A DNA stretch of 43,587 nt from JBBQXY01 sp051004815 (GTDB taxonomy: Bacteria; Chloroflexota; Ktedonobacteria; Ktedonobacterales; Ktedonobacteraceae), in contig JBPCJY010000262.1 of NCBI GenBank assembly GCA_051004815.1, forward strand, positions 1 through 43,587. The letters run 5' to 3'. Of this stretch, positions 1-9,028 are shown piece by piece. The stretch's first letter is position 1; each line of letters begins with the position of its first letter. Under the pieces are notes generated by a model. That model was given only the letters and a program-made list of their open reading frames with translations. It searched no databases and was not told the DNA's origin. The position numbers and the translations under genes were made by a program.

Positions 1-68
<68 letters not shown>

Positions 69-150
69 TCCGCCCTGGTAGCCATCATTACCTTCCTGCA
101 ATAATTCACAAGTCCTGATACCTTCACCTACTTACGCACACCTGTTACAT

Positions 151-1062
151 TTATAGCACGGAGTGAGTGTTTGCGTAATGAACCCCATTGCGATAGAAAA
201 TATCAAGCGCATCTTGCTGTCGATCTTCCGTCTTCACCGTCACAATAGTACGTCCCGCCTTGAATTCCTCTTCATAATGTCGCGCCTGCTCCTCTGGCAC
301 TCCTATCGCGGCAAACGCCCCCAAAAAACCACCCGCCATCGCTCCCAGTGCCGCACTAAAAACAGTCACCAGAATGCCTCCCGCGAAAGCTGGTCCTAAC
401 ACTGGAATGAGCAACGCAACCGTCGCTCCCAGCAAACCACCTACAACGCCACCAGTAAACGCCCCCGTTGCCTCCTCTTCCCGCACATGCCTTCCTTCAG
501 GCACTACCTCTTGTGTTTCTACTGGCGTCCCCACCGAAGCGGCTACAGCGTCATTAGCTGCCTCCTCTTGTGTCTCTAATGGCGTTTCACCCATAGTATC
601 TACAGCATCCACATTGCCTGCTGACTCCCCCACACCATTTTGTGTCGGGCTTAACCGCCTCATTTTCACCGTATCTTGTGTACCTTCATCATCCAACGGC
701 TCAGCAACAGCTACTTGCTCATGCTGCGCATCGTGTTCACCGTCTGTTTGCAGCCGCTCAATCGTCTGCTCTGCCACCGGCATCATCGTCGTTGGAATAG
801 TATTCGCCGTAGATGGCCCCAGCACCGGAGTCAATAAAGCATCAGCTGCTCCCAATATTCCACCAATAATACCACTCGTGAATCCTCCCGCGTTCTCCTC
901 GGCTTCAACATCTGCCCTACTCACCACTGGCACCCCATCTCGATAGACAAAACCGATCTGATCGTTACTAAAACCTGCTTCCTGTAGTTCACCTAAAGCA
1001 TGTTTTGCCTTGTCCTGCTCTTCAAAAATTCCAATGACAGTCCATCGTGTAGTTATTGACAT
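151..1062 (-). CDS. Glycine-zipper protein with general-stress-type N-terminus
   Basis: 303 aa. The N-terminus (about residues 6-45, from TRWTVIGIFEEQDKAKHAL) resembles the small alpha/beta domain of general stress protein 17M-type proteins. Two glycine-zipper hydrophobic segments follow, near residues 60-85 and 200-250 (for example GAFTGGVVGGLLGATVALL), separated by an acidic, Thr/Glu-rich linker. The C-terminus (KAGRTIVTVKTEDRQQDAL) is a typical ending for this type of protein. Start chosen at 1062 because AAGGAG lies 7 nt upstream; an in-frame ATG at 1107 would add 15 residues that do not look like part of the domain. The likely location is membrane-associated, from the zipper segments. 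Molecular function is unknown. Confidence 0.75.
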   Translation of the reverse strand: MSITTRWTVIGIFEEQDKAKHALGELQEAGFSNDQIGFVYRDGVPVVSRADVEAEENAGGFTSGIIGGILGAADALLTPVLGPSTANTIPTTMMPVAEQTIERLQTDGEHDAQHEQVAVAEPLDDEGTQDTVKMRRLSPTQNGVGESAGNVDAVDTMGETPLETQEEAANDAVAASVGTPVETQEVVPEGRHVREEEATGAFTGGVVGGLLGATVALLIPVLGPAFAGGILVTVFSAALGAMAGGFLGAFAAIGVPEEQARHYEEEFKAGRTIVTVKTEDRQQDALDIFYRNGVHYANTHSVL

Positions 1063-1155
1063 GTATGAGCTCCTTAAAATGAAGTTTTTAGCATTATTTT
1101 CATTCATAAGCTCTTTAAAACACGCCTCAGCTGGCTAAAAAGTTACACTCCATTG

Positions 1156-1947
1156 TCACCCATGCAGCTCCCCATACATCACCGTCACCGCCTGCCCACC
1201 TAGTACTACACGATCTCCTTCGACGCGTACCCGCAATATTCCCCCACGAGCCGACGCCTGGTATGCCAGCATCTCCCGTTTATGCAAACGCTTGCTCCAA
1301 TACGGCGTCAAACAGCAATGGGCCGAACCAGTCACCGGGTCCTCATTCACACCCACCCGGGGCGCGAAAAACCGCGAGACAAAATCATACTCCCCCGTAG
1401 ACCCACGACTCGTCACCATCACACCTCGCGCCGCTACCTTCGCCAATAGCGCAATATTCGGCTCCATAGCGCGTACCACCTCCTCCGCGTCCACCTCCAC
1501 CAAATAATCAAAAACATTCTTGCCTATATACCGCGCTGGTACCCCTAAAGCCTCTAACAAATAGGGCGGTGCCTCCACCTCCTCCTCTTCTTTCGCGGGA
1601 AAGTTCAGTTCTATCCAATCACCCTGCTGTTTCGCCGTCAACAAACCACTGCGCGTCTGGAAACGAGCTTCTTCATCCGGTTGTAAATAGTCTTCTTCCC
1701 ACAAGATATGTGCGCTAGCCAACGTCGCATGCCCGCACAAATCAACCTCAGTCATCGGTGTAAACCAGCGTAAATTAAAATCACCAGACTCCCACAGCAA
1801 GAAAGCCGTCTCCGACAGATTCATCTCTTGCGCCACCGCTTGCAGCCAGCCATCATCCTTCTGCGCTGGCAATAGGCACACCGCCGCCGGATTTCCCGCG
1901 AACGGCCTATCCGTAAAAGCATCCACATGGTACATCGTTAATGCCAT
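1156..1947 (-). CDS. PhzF family isomerase/epimerase
   Basis: 263 aa, a normal length for the PhzF family (two-domain diaminopimelate-epimerase fold). The start region HVDAFTDRPFAGNPAAVCLL is the family signature. NLSETAFLL carries the glutamate that matches the catalytic Glu of PhzF, and the second half has the GSAHCCL segment. GGAGG lies 9 nt before the ATG. No phenazine genes are nearby, so the name reflects fold and not pathway; most such stand-alone proteins have unknown substrates. It is presumably cytoplasmic. Confidence 0.9.
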   Translation of the reverse strand: MALTMYHVDAFTDRPFAGNPAAVCLLPAQKDDGWLQAVAQEMNLSETAFLLWESGDFNLRWFTPMTEVDLCGHATLASAHILWEEDYLQPDEEARFQTRSGLLTAKQQGDWIELNFPAKEEEEVEAPPYLLEALGVPARYIGKNVFDYLVEVDAEEVVRAMEPNIALLAKVAARGVMVTSRGSTGEYDFVSRFFAPRVGVNEDPVTGSAHCCLTPYWSKRLHKREMLAYQASARGGILRVRVEGDRVVLGGQAVTVMYGELHG

Positions 1948-2076
1948 AATTTTTTGCCTCCATTTAATACCCTGGCATACGCTAACAACAGTTTCTTCTC
2001 ACAGCAAGCTTAATATGTCTACGATAGAGAAGTCAAAGACCAATGCGACAGAGAGAAGACACCCATGACCAACCAA

Positions 2077-2177
2077 TATCCTTCGGCTCCAACTCAGCCC
2101 CATAGGCATTAAGTCCCCCACCAAGGCGACCGCACTACATTGCTTAACTTAATGCCTATCCTTCGGCTCCAACTCAG
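2077..2177. repeat. Direct 21-base repeats flanking a stem-loop
   Basis: A 21-base sequence (TATCCTTCGGCTCCAACTCAG without its first base is 20 nt) occurs exactly twice, at 2077-2097 and 2157-2177, 80 nt apart. Between them, 2102-2114 (ATAGGCATTAAGT) and 2147-2159 are perfect inverted repeats of 13 bases. The intervening loop carries a copy of the REP-like core CCAAGGCGACCGCA at 2121-2134. The right-hand direct repeat overlaps the stop codon of the DUF1848 gene. The layout suggests a small non-coding repeat element rather than a gene. Confidence 0.7.
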
Positions 2178-3082
2178 TCCTTCAACAAAGGCGGAAATAA
2201 AAATTCGCCCTCTGGATCATGCTGCTTAAAGCGCAACAGTGCTACATCGCGCTGCTGCACTGCATAGCAATAGACACAACCATGTGGACAGGTATCATAC
2301 GCCCCGATATCTCTTGAGGCAAAACAGCCGCACTCCTTACGATTGCCCTGTAATTTCACCTTACCTACCAGCGAGGCATCCGAAATTCGTTCTAAACGGT
2401 CAGCATCCACGCAACGTGCCTCGACCACCACACCCGGTACCAGGAAAGCCGACTGCGAACAAACCTTGAGTTGCATCCCATACGCCTGGACAATCTGCGC
2501 CAGCTCCACCGCCAACTCGCGTCCATGCTCGCGCACAATCGTCTCGTGTTCATCCCAGGCAAAAGCAAACTCGCGCGCCGCCCAATCCATATTGCGCCGT
2601 GTTTTCCTATATACCTGCGCAAACGAGATAACCACCTCGTTCGTCGCTCCCTCTAACGCCCTCGCCAACGTCGCAAAATTGCGCCGATGCCAATCCAATG
2701 TCGTCAGCGACGTGAACACTATCGGGTCGTATCGCCACACCGCTACCTCCGACCCATACTCACCCGCCAATCGCTGCATATACTCACAGGTATGGGCATA
2801 ATCAATAACGCGAAACTCCAACTCATGAGGATAACCGTTAATGCTATGCTGCACCATAAAGGGATAGCCACGCTCCCGTAATTCAGGCAAATACTTCACA
2901 AACGGCCCAATATTCTTTGTCCAGAACACGAAGCCATCGACACCATCACGCGTAAGATCAATCGTATAGATTTGCCCACCATAAGGATTAACCATCTTAC
3001 AATATCCGGCGTGCAGCCGGTTCATAAACCACTCACCATAAAAAGTAGGAATGTCCGTTTTATAACTGGCCGAGATAATCAA
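2174..3082 (-). CDS. DUF1848 family iron-sulfur-type protein
   Basis: 302 aa. The N-terminus (ISASYKTDIPTFYGEWF) and the segment DGVDGFVFWTKNIGPF are hallmarks of DUF1848 proteins. Near the C-terminus a cysteine cluster, CGCF...DTCPHGCVYCYA (about residues 252-275), looks like an Fe-S binding site similar to those of radical-SAM or SPL-type enzymes. The start is TTG at 3082, which overlaps the TGA of the upstream HAD gene (TTGA), so the two are translationally coupled. The stop codon falls inside a direct repeat. Function is unknown for the family; a redox or radical role is inference from the cysteines only. Confidence 0.85.
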   Translation of the reverse strand: MIISASYKTDIPTFYGEWFMNRLHAGYCKMVNPYGGQIYTIDLTRDGVDGFVFWTKNIGPFVKYLPELRERGYPFMVQHSINGYPHELEFRVIDYAHTCEYMQRLAGEYGSEVAVWRYDPIVFTSLTTLDWHRRNFATLARALEGATNEVVISFAQVYRKTRRNMDWAAREFAFAWDEHETIVREHGRELAVELAQIVQAYGMQLKVCSQSAFLVPGVVVEARCVDADRLERISDASLVGKVKLQGNRKECGCFASRDIGAYDTCPHGCVYCYAVQQRDVALLRFKQHDPEGEFLFPPLLKD

Positions 3083-3750
3083 GTACTTATCCTCTTCTGT
3101 ACCTTCGTCAGCAACTGTTCCAACGATATCTCTTCCAACGATGTCAGCCGTAAATCCGCGTGTTCCAGCGAAAGCTGACTGGTCACAGGATTCGGCACCG
3201 CCACGCAGAAAATGCCCGCCCGTTGCGCCGCCGTCACTCCGTTTGGCGAATCTTCTAACGCAATAGCCTGACGCCCCCGCAAACCGAACGCATCCAGCAC
3301 GGACTGATAGAGTTCCGGGTCAGGCTTCGTCTGTTTCACATCGTCAGCGCATCTGATACAATCAAAAGAGCCTAGCAAGCCCAGTCGCGCAAGATGCCCA
3401 TCCACCCACTCGTGCCTCGAACTGGACGCCGCCCCCACCTTTAAGCCAAGCCGCTTCGCGCTAAGAATATACTCTTCCACCCCTGGCAACGTCGGTTGCG
3501 CCTCCACGATCGCTACATGGCGCTGCCGACGACGCAAACGCACCTCCTCGCGCTGCACAGGTCGCCCAATCAGCCCCTCCAAGTATTCACATGGATCAAA
3601 CGCGTGCGCCGACCCGCCAATACAGGTCGCCCACGTCTCGAAAGGTAAATGGCTATCATATTCCCGGTAAATGTCTTGCCACGTTTGATACGACGAAAGC
3701 TCCGTATCCACAATCAATCCATCAAAATCAAAAATCAGTGCCTTTATCAT
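3079..3750 (-). CDS. HAD family phosphatase, beta-phosphoglucomutase-like
   Basis: 223 aa, cytoplasmic. HAD motif I is DFDGLIVDTE at residues about 7-16 (nucleophile Asp plus acid/base Asp). Motif II is the AASSS segment, motif III is the K in KQTKPDPELY, and motif IV is EDSPNG. The cap sits between motifs I and II, as in the HAD-IA/beta-PGM subfamily, so it likely hydrolyses or moves a phosphate on a sugar phosphate or similar small molecule. ATG at 3750 is preferred over the longer frame from 3804 because the HAD fold starts there (MIKALIFDFDG), with AGGA just upstream. It overlaps the following DUF1848 gene by the TTGA junction. Confidence 0.88.
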   Translation of the reverse strand: MIKALIFDFDGLIVDTELSSYQTWQDIYREYDSHLPFETWATCIGGSAHAFDPCEYLEGLIGRPVQREEVRLRRRQRHVAIVEAQPTLPGVEEYILSAKRLGLKVGAASSSRHEWVDGHLARLGLLGSFDCIRCADDVKQTKPDPELYQSVLDAFGLRGRQAIALEDSPNGVTAAQRAGIFCVAVPNPVTSQLSLEHADLRLTSLEEISLEQLLTKVQKRIST

Positions 3751-3791
3751 TTTGTTCCTGTATCTAGTCCTACATCTAGTAATATAGTATC

Positions 3792-4595
3792 TCACAACAC
3801 CCATACCTGGGCGTTGCTATATGCCACATCCGTTGTATCGTTATCCTCATCCGCCACCACACCCACCTGCCCACGCTGATATGAGGTATCCGTAAACTCT
3901 GCCACCGGTTGCCTGTTCACATACAGCGCGATATCGTTCCCCCGCACAATCACACACAACAAATTCGTCTCCCCCACACCAGTGATAACACTGGCAGAGG
4001 TTCCCGTCAGCACATCCGTCTCCTGCCCCTTCGCCACAAAAATCGCGAGACCATACGAGCCATCCTGCCCTACATGAAAGTAGTAATAATTCCCACTTTT
4101 CCCCTCCGACCGAAAAACCAGCCCACCGCCATCCCCTTCGACAACCCTCATTCGCACCTGAAACGCAAAGTTATGAAAAGTGGGCACCTCCGCGATACAC
4201 CACGAATAATATGACTTCTCCACCGATTTTATGTGATAAGCCCCATCATGAAAACTACAGCTATCCCCATGACGCCACGTACCAGTATCCCACTGATTCT
4301 CATCCTGCGCCCGCAAAGAATCATACAGCATAGGATTCCCGCTCGTCACCGCGCCATACGTTTTCAACAAAGCCGCTCTATCCGCACTACTCAATCCATA
4401 GGCCGCCGTAGGCCGCGGCCAATATATTACCGATATCCCTATTGCCGCTCCCACTAACACAAGACATATCACCCCCACACCAATCTTCCGCACCACAGAG
4501 GAACGTCTCCGCAAGTATCTCCCGGCAATAACCAACACCATCACCACTACCACCACATCGCCAACCGCAATCACTATGCTGATCCCAACATTCAT
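3792..4595 (-). CDS. Membrane-anchored beta-sandwich (LamG/DUF1080-like) protein
   Basis: 267 aa. Two N-terminal hydrophobic stretches (residues about 4-22 and 36-60) are followed by an extracytoplasmic region. Residues about 120-267 form a concanavalin-like beta-sandwich with GGGLVFRSEGKSGNYYYF, a DGSYGLAIF strand and the ending TDVAYSNAQVWVL. The same pattern forms the C-terminus of the Ser/Thr kinase encoded at 19882-21831. Start 4595 has AAGGAG 7 nt upstream; that Shine-Dalgarno lies inside any longer frame. A role in carbohydrate or cell-wall sensing is inference from the fold; no catalytic residues are recognised. Confidence 0.7.
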   Translation of the reverse strand: MNVGISIVIAVGDVVVVVMVLVIAGRYLRRRSSVVRKIGVGVICLVLVGAAIGISVIYWPRPTAAYGLSSADRAALLKTYGAVTSGNPMLYDSLRAQDENQWDTGTWRHGDSCSFHDGAYHIKSVEKSYYSWCIAEVPTFHNFAFQVRMRVVEGDGGGLVFRSEGKSGNYYYFHVGQDGSYGLAIFVAKGQETDVLTGTSASVITGVGETNLLCVIVRGNDIALYVNRQPVAEFTDTSYQRGQVGVVADEDNDTTDVAYSNAQVWVL

Positions 4596-4790
4596 GCACT
4601 GTCTCCTTCGCACAAATCATCCGTTCAGGCATCCATTCCCCGCCAAACCAGCTGCATATCACGTACAGGCATAGACATTGTACAACGCCACAACCACTCT
4701 AGTCTGCCGCATCTTAAAAGGAGGTTGTTGTGGTAGAATCATTCATGCACAAAGAAATTGCCCAAAAATAGTAAAGCAAAGGATATTCTC

Positions 4791-5378
4791 ATGCATCGTA
4801 TCTGTGTTTTCTCAGGCTCAAGTAGTGGAGTACGCCCAGAATACCGCGCAGCGGCGGTAGCATTGGGCAAAGAACTGGTCGCTCGCAACCTCGGACTCGT
4901 CTATGGCGGTGCCAGCGTCGGACTGATGGGAGCCATAGCGGACGCTGTGCTAGCCGAGGGCGGTGAAGTCATCGGCATCATTCCCCACTCCCTCTATCAG
5001 CGCGAAATCGCCCATAAAAACCTGACCGCTCTGCACGAAGTAGAGAGCATGCATGAACGCAAAGCCCTCATGGCCGACCTCTCCGATGGCTTCATCGCCC
5101 TCCCCGGCGGCTATGGCACCTTCGATGAACTCTTTGAAGTTACCACCTGGTCCCAGCTTCACCTCCATGCCAAACCTGTTGGACTACTCAATGTCGCCAA
5201 CTACTTCGCCCCCTTGCTCGCTCTGGTGCAGCACGCCGCCCAGGAAGGCTTCATTCAACCTAAGTATACCCATCTTTTACTATCCAACGAAAACCCCACC
5301 GAGCTCCTTGACGCCTTGACAACCTACACGCCCCCTCATGACCAATTTACCTGGACAGACCAACCACCAGAACGGTAG
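4791..5378 (+). CDS. LOG family (TIGR00730) nucleoside monophosphate phosphoribohydrolase
   Basis: 195 aa, the normal length of the LOG family. RICVFSGSSSG opens the Rossmann fold, and PGGYGTFDELFEVTTW at about residue 105 is the diagnostic PGGxGTxxE motif that binds the nucleotide and supplies the catalytic Glu. Relatives cleave N6-substituted AMP or other nucleoside monophosphates into base and ribose 5-phosphate. ATG at 4791 is chosen over 4758 because the fold begins there and AAAGGA lies 7 nt upstream. It stands alone on the plus strand, divergent from the preceding minus-strand genes. Confidence 0.92.
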   Translation: MHRICVFSGSSSGVRPEYRAAAVALGKELVARNLGLVYGGASVGLMGAIADAVLAEGGEVIGIIPHSLYQREIAHKNLTALHEVESMHERKALMADLSDGFIALPGGYGTFDELFEVTTWSQLHLHAKPVGLLNVANYFAPLLALVQHAAQEGFIQPKYTHLLLSNENPTELLDALTTYTPPHDQFTWTDQPPER

Positions 5379-5398
5379 GTAGTACATCCCTCGATAGA

Positions 5399-5427
5399 TT
5401 GCCCTTTTCCTGCACAAGTGCTATAGT
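5399..5427 (+). promoter_or_regulatory. Candidate sigma70-type promoter for the Cys/Met PLP enzyme gene
   Basis: TTGCCC at 5399-5404 and TATAGT at 5422-5427 are separated by 17 nt, about 90 nt upstream of the start codon. Spacing and hexamers fit a housekeeping promoter. No SAM riboswitch or T-box was recognised in the 90-nt leader. Confidence 0.45.
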
Positions 5428-5519
5428 CGCATGTATACAACAAGTCGTTTGCAATCACTCATGATAGCCTTTATTTCTCTGGATAAAGGCAGCTTATAGC
5501 TTATAAAGGAGCACCTTCT

Positions 5520-6656
5520 ATGAAATTCGCCACAAAAGCAATTCACGCCGGGCAAGAACCAGACCCATCCACCGGCGCGATCATGACCCCCATCTTCCAA
5601 ACATCAACCTATGCCCAGGCGGGCCTGGGCGACCATAAAGGGTACGAATATTCGCGCTCACATAATCCCACTCGCACCGCCTTGGAAAACTGTATCGCCG
5701 CCCTCGAAGATGGCCAATTCGCCCTCGCCTTCGCCTCCGGCATGGCCGCCGAAACCGCCATCCTCAGCCTCCTCAGCGCGGGCGACCACATCGTCTCCTG
5801 CGACGACCTCTACGGCGGCACCTATCGCATGTATGAACGCATCATGCGCCGCTACAACGTCGAAACTTCCTATGTCGCCGCCGCGAATATCGCAGGCTAC
5901 GAAGCAGCCATTCGCCCCAACACCAAATTGCTCTGGCTGGAGACACCCACCAATCCCCTCTTACGCCTGATAGATATCGCCGCAGTAGCCAAAATCGCCC
6001 ACCAACATAATCTATTAGTCGTCGTGGACAACACCTTCGCTAGCCCCTACTTCCAACAACCACTCAACCTGGGAGCAGACATCGTCGTACACAGCACCAC
6101 CAAATACATCAATGGACACAGCGACGTCATTGGCGGCGTCATCGTCACCAACAATGACGACGTCTACCAGTCAATCAAATTCTATGAGAATGCCGCTGGC
6201 GGCGTACCCGCCCCCTTCGACTCTTGGCTTACCCTGCGCGGCATCAAAACCCTCGCCGTCCGCATGCGCCAGCACGAAGAGAACGCCCGTGCCATCGCCC
6301 ACTTCCTCTCCGAGCATCCACGCGTAGAAAAAGTCTACTACCCAGGGCTGGTCACTCACCCCGACCATGAACTGGCCAAACGGCAAATGCGCGGCTTTGG
6401 CGGCATGGTCTCATTTCAATTCAAAGGCACCTATGCCGACGTAGACAAAGTAGTACGTCGCTTCAAAGTCTTTGCCCTCGCCGAAAGCCTTGGCGGCGTC
6501 GAATCGCTCGTCTGCCATCCCGCCTCCATGACCCACGGCTCCATCCCCAAAGACATTCGCGAAGCCCGTGGCCTCACCGACACCCTCCTGCGCCTCTCAG
6601 TCGGCATCGAAGACATCGACGACCTCCTCGTCGACCTCGAACAAGCCCTCGCATAA
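5520..6656 (+). CDS. Cystathionine gamma-synthase/lyase family PLP enzyme
   Basis: 378 aa, typical for the Cys/Met metabolism PLP-dependent family (MetB/MetC/CGL). The N-terminus KFATKAIHAGQEPDPSTGAI and the YEYSRSHNPTRTALE segment are characteristic. The PLP-binding lysine sits in STTKYINGHSDVIGG (about residue 194). The C-terminal signature SVGIEDIDDLLVDLEQAL is present. It should catalyse gamma-replacement or elimination between homoserine derivatives, cysteine and cystathionine; the sequence alone does not settle synthase versus lyase. GGAG lies just upstream of the ATG. It is monocistronic, closed by the long hairpin at 6663-6734. Confidence 0.93.
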   Translation: MKFATKAIHAGQEPDPSTGAIMTPIFQTSTYAQAGLGDHKGYEYSRSHNPTRTALENCIAALEDGQFALAFASGMAAETAILSLLSAGDHIVSCDDLYGGTYRMYERIMRRYNVETSYVAAANIAGYEAAIRPNTKLLWLETPTNPLLRLIDIAAVAKIAHQHNLLVVVDNTFASPYFQQPLNLGADIVVHSTTKYINGHSDVIGGVIVTNNDDVYQSIKFYENAAGGVPAPFDSWLTLRGIKTLAVRMRQHEENARAIAHFLSEHPRVEKVYYPGLVTHPDHELAKRQMRGFGGMVSFQFKGTYADVDKVVRRFKVFALAESLGGVESLVCHPASMTHGSIPKDIREARGLTDTLLRLSVGIEDIDDLLVDLEQALA

Positions 6657-6662
6657 CTATCA

Positions 6663-6734
6663 TGTGAGTGAAGCTGAACAATTAGGAAGATAGGCGCACG
6701 CGCCTATCTTCCTACTTGTTCAGCTTCACTCACA
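6663..6734. terminator. 35-bp hairpin after the cystathionine enzyme gene
   Basis: Arms 6663-6697 and 6700-6734 are complementary over 35 bases with one mismatch and a two-base centre. It begins 6 nt after the stop codon. There is no strong T-run, so it could act as a bidirectional terminator or an RNA-stability or cruciform element. Confidence 0.7.
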
Positions 6735-6870
6735 TTGTACCACTTTGTTACTTTCATGGCATTCAAGCGATGTAATTAGAGAGAAGTGTATGCTTTTTAT
6801 TATGCGAACCAATACGCCCGCTAGCATCGTTATACTTTACAAAGACTATCCATAAGGAGGCCTATTGACA

Positions 6871-8592
6871 ATGGCGTTTCTTACCGTTTTCCGTAGACGT
6901 GCCAAAAATAGCTTACTGATCGTAAGCATGATTGTGCTCGTCTCGCTATTGCTCAGTGCTTGCGGAGCAGATCCACAGACACAACAAAGGGCAAATTCCA
7001 GCAAAACTAACCTGGACACCTTGCTGAACCAGGCCCAGATTATTGGTGTACCTGCTACTCTCCTAAAACCAATTATTCAACAAGAAACAGATTTAACCAA
7101 TACGCATGCCCCTATGACTCTTTTTAGCGGCCAACCAGCGACCGATTACTATTCTAATCTCTCGCAACGCTACCAAACGCTCGCGCTTCAAGTACGTGGC
7201 CTGGAAACCCAGGAAACGCAACAACTCGACTACAATGCATCACAGGATTTACAAGGTTTAGAAAATGCACTTGCCGAGCGACAAGCGCAAAACTTCGTAG
7301 AGGCCAAAACCTTCTCCACTTTGTTGACACACTATCAAAATCAGCTCGCGAAAGCACAATATCCCAAAGACTATCTGCAAATTAGCAATAATGCGCAACA
7401 ATCTACCCTGGCATTACAACTAATGGGACCAGCTTATAGTAGCCTGACCTCGCTTCAGCAGGAAATTTCGCAGTTGCAAGCATCCCACCTGGATACAACC
7501 GCTATCACCCAGCAGCAACAGCAAGACCTGCAACTCTTCCGCAACGCCAACACACCGGACGACTTTACCCAGCTTATCAATCAGTTGAATACGCAACTGC
7601 AAGCCACCTCCGACTTCTCGACGCAAGCCATCCCGTATGTTGGTGCCGCCAAACTCCAGCAGTTTAGCGCGGACCTTATCAAACTGAAACAATACGGTCA
7701 GAGCACAACATCATTCCAGCAGAAGCTCACTACCGATCAGACAGCCCTAACCCAGGCCAAATCTATCAGCGATTACATCACGGTCTCATCGCAAATTGAC
7801 CATGACATTAACTCGCTCCAATATGCTATGACCTCTGGCTATGCCAGCTATCTGCTCAAACAATACAACCAGGAAGTCGCGAACTGGGGCAACGCACACC
7901 AGTATCATGATCCTGTCGATGGTAACTACTACCAACTCGACTACGAGTATGGCGTGAACGGCACCGGCCAGGATGGTGGTGCCGCCTTACAGTATGCCCA
8001 ATCCACCCAAAACATCGGCGACTACCAGTCCGCCATCGACATCATCAACAACAACTACCTCCACCTCAAAGCGTTGGAGGCCGATTACAGCGACAAAACA
8101 ACGTATAACCAGCCGCATGCCACCGACATCTCGCTCATGAAACACTACAATGTCTACGGCCCCAACGCTGGCGCAGTGCTGGTAGTCTCGTTTATCGAAC
8201 AAGTGTTGCGCTATTATGTCAATGGAAAACTGGTAAGGTCATTCCAAATTGTCTCTGGACAATACCTGAAACCTTCACCTCCGGGCTTCTGGAGCATCTT
8301 CGTGCGCCAAAGTCCCACCAATTTCAAATCAAGCGAACCGCCTGGCTCGGTCTTCTGGTACCCACCCACGCCCATTAAATATGCCATGGAATACCACTCG
8401 GACGGGTACTTCTTCCATGACGCGTGGTGGAGAGCAAACTTTGGCCAATATAACAATTTCCCACATGACGACACCAGTGGCACCACCAGCTTCAACGACA
8501 ATGGTAGCCACGGCTGCATCAACATGAATCCCAGCGACATCGCCTGGCTCTACCCCCAAATCGCCTGGGGAACACCAGTTATCCTGTACTAA
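6871..8592 (+). CDS. L,D-transpeptidase (YkuD) lipoprotein
   Basis: 573 aa. The N-terminus has Arg/Lys residues, a hydrophobic stretch and the lipobox LSAC, with Cys31 as the predicted lipidated residue, so the protein is exported and membrane-anchored. Residues about 40-330 are Gln-rich and helical, probably coiled coil. Residues about 430-573 are a YkuD domain, ending with the catalytic motif GSHGCINM (Cys nucleophile, near residue 548). It likely forms 3-3 or other non-classical cross-links in peptidoglycan, or attaches proteins to it. ATG at 6871 is preferred (AAGGAGG at 6854-6860, 10 nt spacing); a TTG at 6865 is possible. Confidence 0.88.
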   Translation: MAFLTVFRRRAKNSLLIVSMIVLVSLLLSACGADPQTQQRANSSKTNLDTLLNQAQIIGVPATLLKPIIQQETDLTNTHAPMTLFSGQPATDYYSNLSQRYQTLALQVRGLETQETQQLDYNASQDLQGLENALAERQAQNFVEAKTFSTLLTHYQNQLAKAQYPKDYLQISNNAQQSTLALQLMGPAYSSLTSLQQEISQLQASHLDTTAITQQQQQDLQLFRNANTPDDFTQLINQLNTQLQATSDFSTQAIPYVGAAKLQQFSADLIKLKQYGQSTTSFQQKLTTDQTALTQAKSISDYITVSSQIDHDINSLQYAMTSGYASYLLKQYNQEVANWGNAHQYHDPVDGNYYQLDYEYGVNGTGQDGGAALQYAQSTQNIGDYQSAIDIINNNYLHLKALEADYSDKTTYNQPHATDISLMKHYNVYGPNAGAVLVVSFIEQVLRYYVNGKLVRSFQIVSGQYLKPSPPGFWSIFVRQSPTNFKSSEPPGSVFWYPPTPIKYAMEYHSDGYFFHDAWWRANFGQYNNFPHDDTSGTTSFNDNGSHGCINMNPSDIAWLYPQIAWGTPVILY

Positions 8593-8613
8593 CTAAACAC
8601 CCAGAATAATAGA

Positions 8614-8669
8614 GGATAAGCGAAACGTCATGCAAGGGCCGCGGCCCTTGCATGACGTTTCGCTTATCC
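8614..8669. terminator. 56-base perfect palindrome between convergent genes
   Basis: Bases 8614-8640 and 8643-8669 are exact reverse complements, and the central GC completes a perfect 56-base palindrome. It lies between the stops of the YkuD gene (8592, plus) and the HicB-like gene (8679, minus), where a bidirectional terminator would be expected. Confidence 0.75.
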
Positions 8670-8678
8670 CTGACAAAT

Positions 8679-8909
8679 CTATGCCGCTACATGCGTCTTT
8701 GGTAAAGGAGGAGCTTTCCCATCTTGTACCGCACTTTCCAGCAACATGTGAAGAACTTCTTGCCCATGTTGAACCGCCTCAGTATACGTATCTCCATGAG
8801 TCGCTGGCATCAGTACATGGTCTGACCATTCCGGCAATGTCACAAGAAATGCCTGATCTTCTTCCGACCATTCAATCAACATTGAATAGCGCAGCGGTAA
8901 GTTTCTCAC
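8679..8909 (-). CDS. HicB-like protein, orphan
   Basis: 76 aa. LRYSMLIEWSEEDQAFLVTL followed by PEWSDHVLMPATHGDTYTEA and a helix with AVQHGQEVLHMLLESA matches the partial RNase H-like fold of HicB antitoxins and related solo proteins. There is no C-terminal DNA-binding helix-turn-helix and no HicA partner on either side, so a classical toxin-antitoxin role is not supported. The start is probably GTG at 8909, with a G-rich stretch just upstream; an internal ATG at about 8882 is possible. It ends at the palindrome 8614-8669. Confidence 0.7.
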   Translation of the reverse strand: MRNLPLRYSMLIEWSEEDQAFLVTLPEWSDHVLMPATHGDTYTEAVQHGQEVLHMLLESAVQDGKAPPLPKTHVAA

Positions 8910-9028
8910 TCTCCCGTTCCCCCGTTTAGTCCAATTGTATCATATATCCATAATCTTTTTCATAAAAACCACTCTTTTTCTTATCGCCCCACTGTAGGCG
9001 GTACCATAAGAAAAAAGTTTCAGCTTAT

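Noticed and set aside
5428..5519. SAM riboswitch or T-box before the cystathionine enzyme gene
   Set aside because: None of the conserved cores is present in the 90-nt leader.
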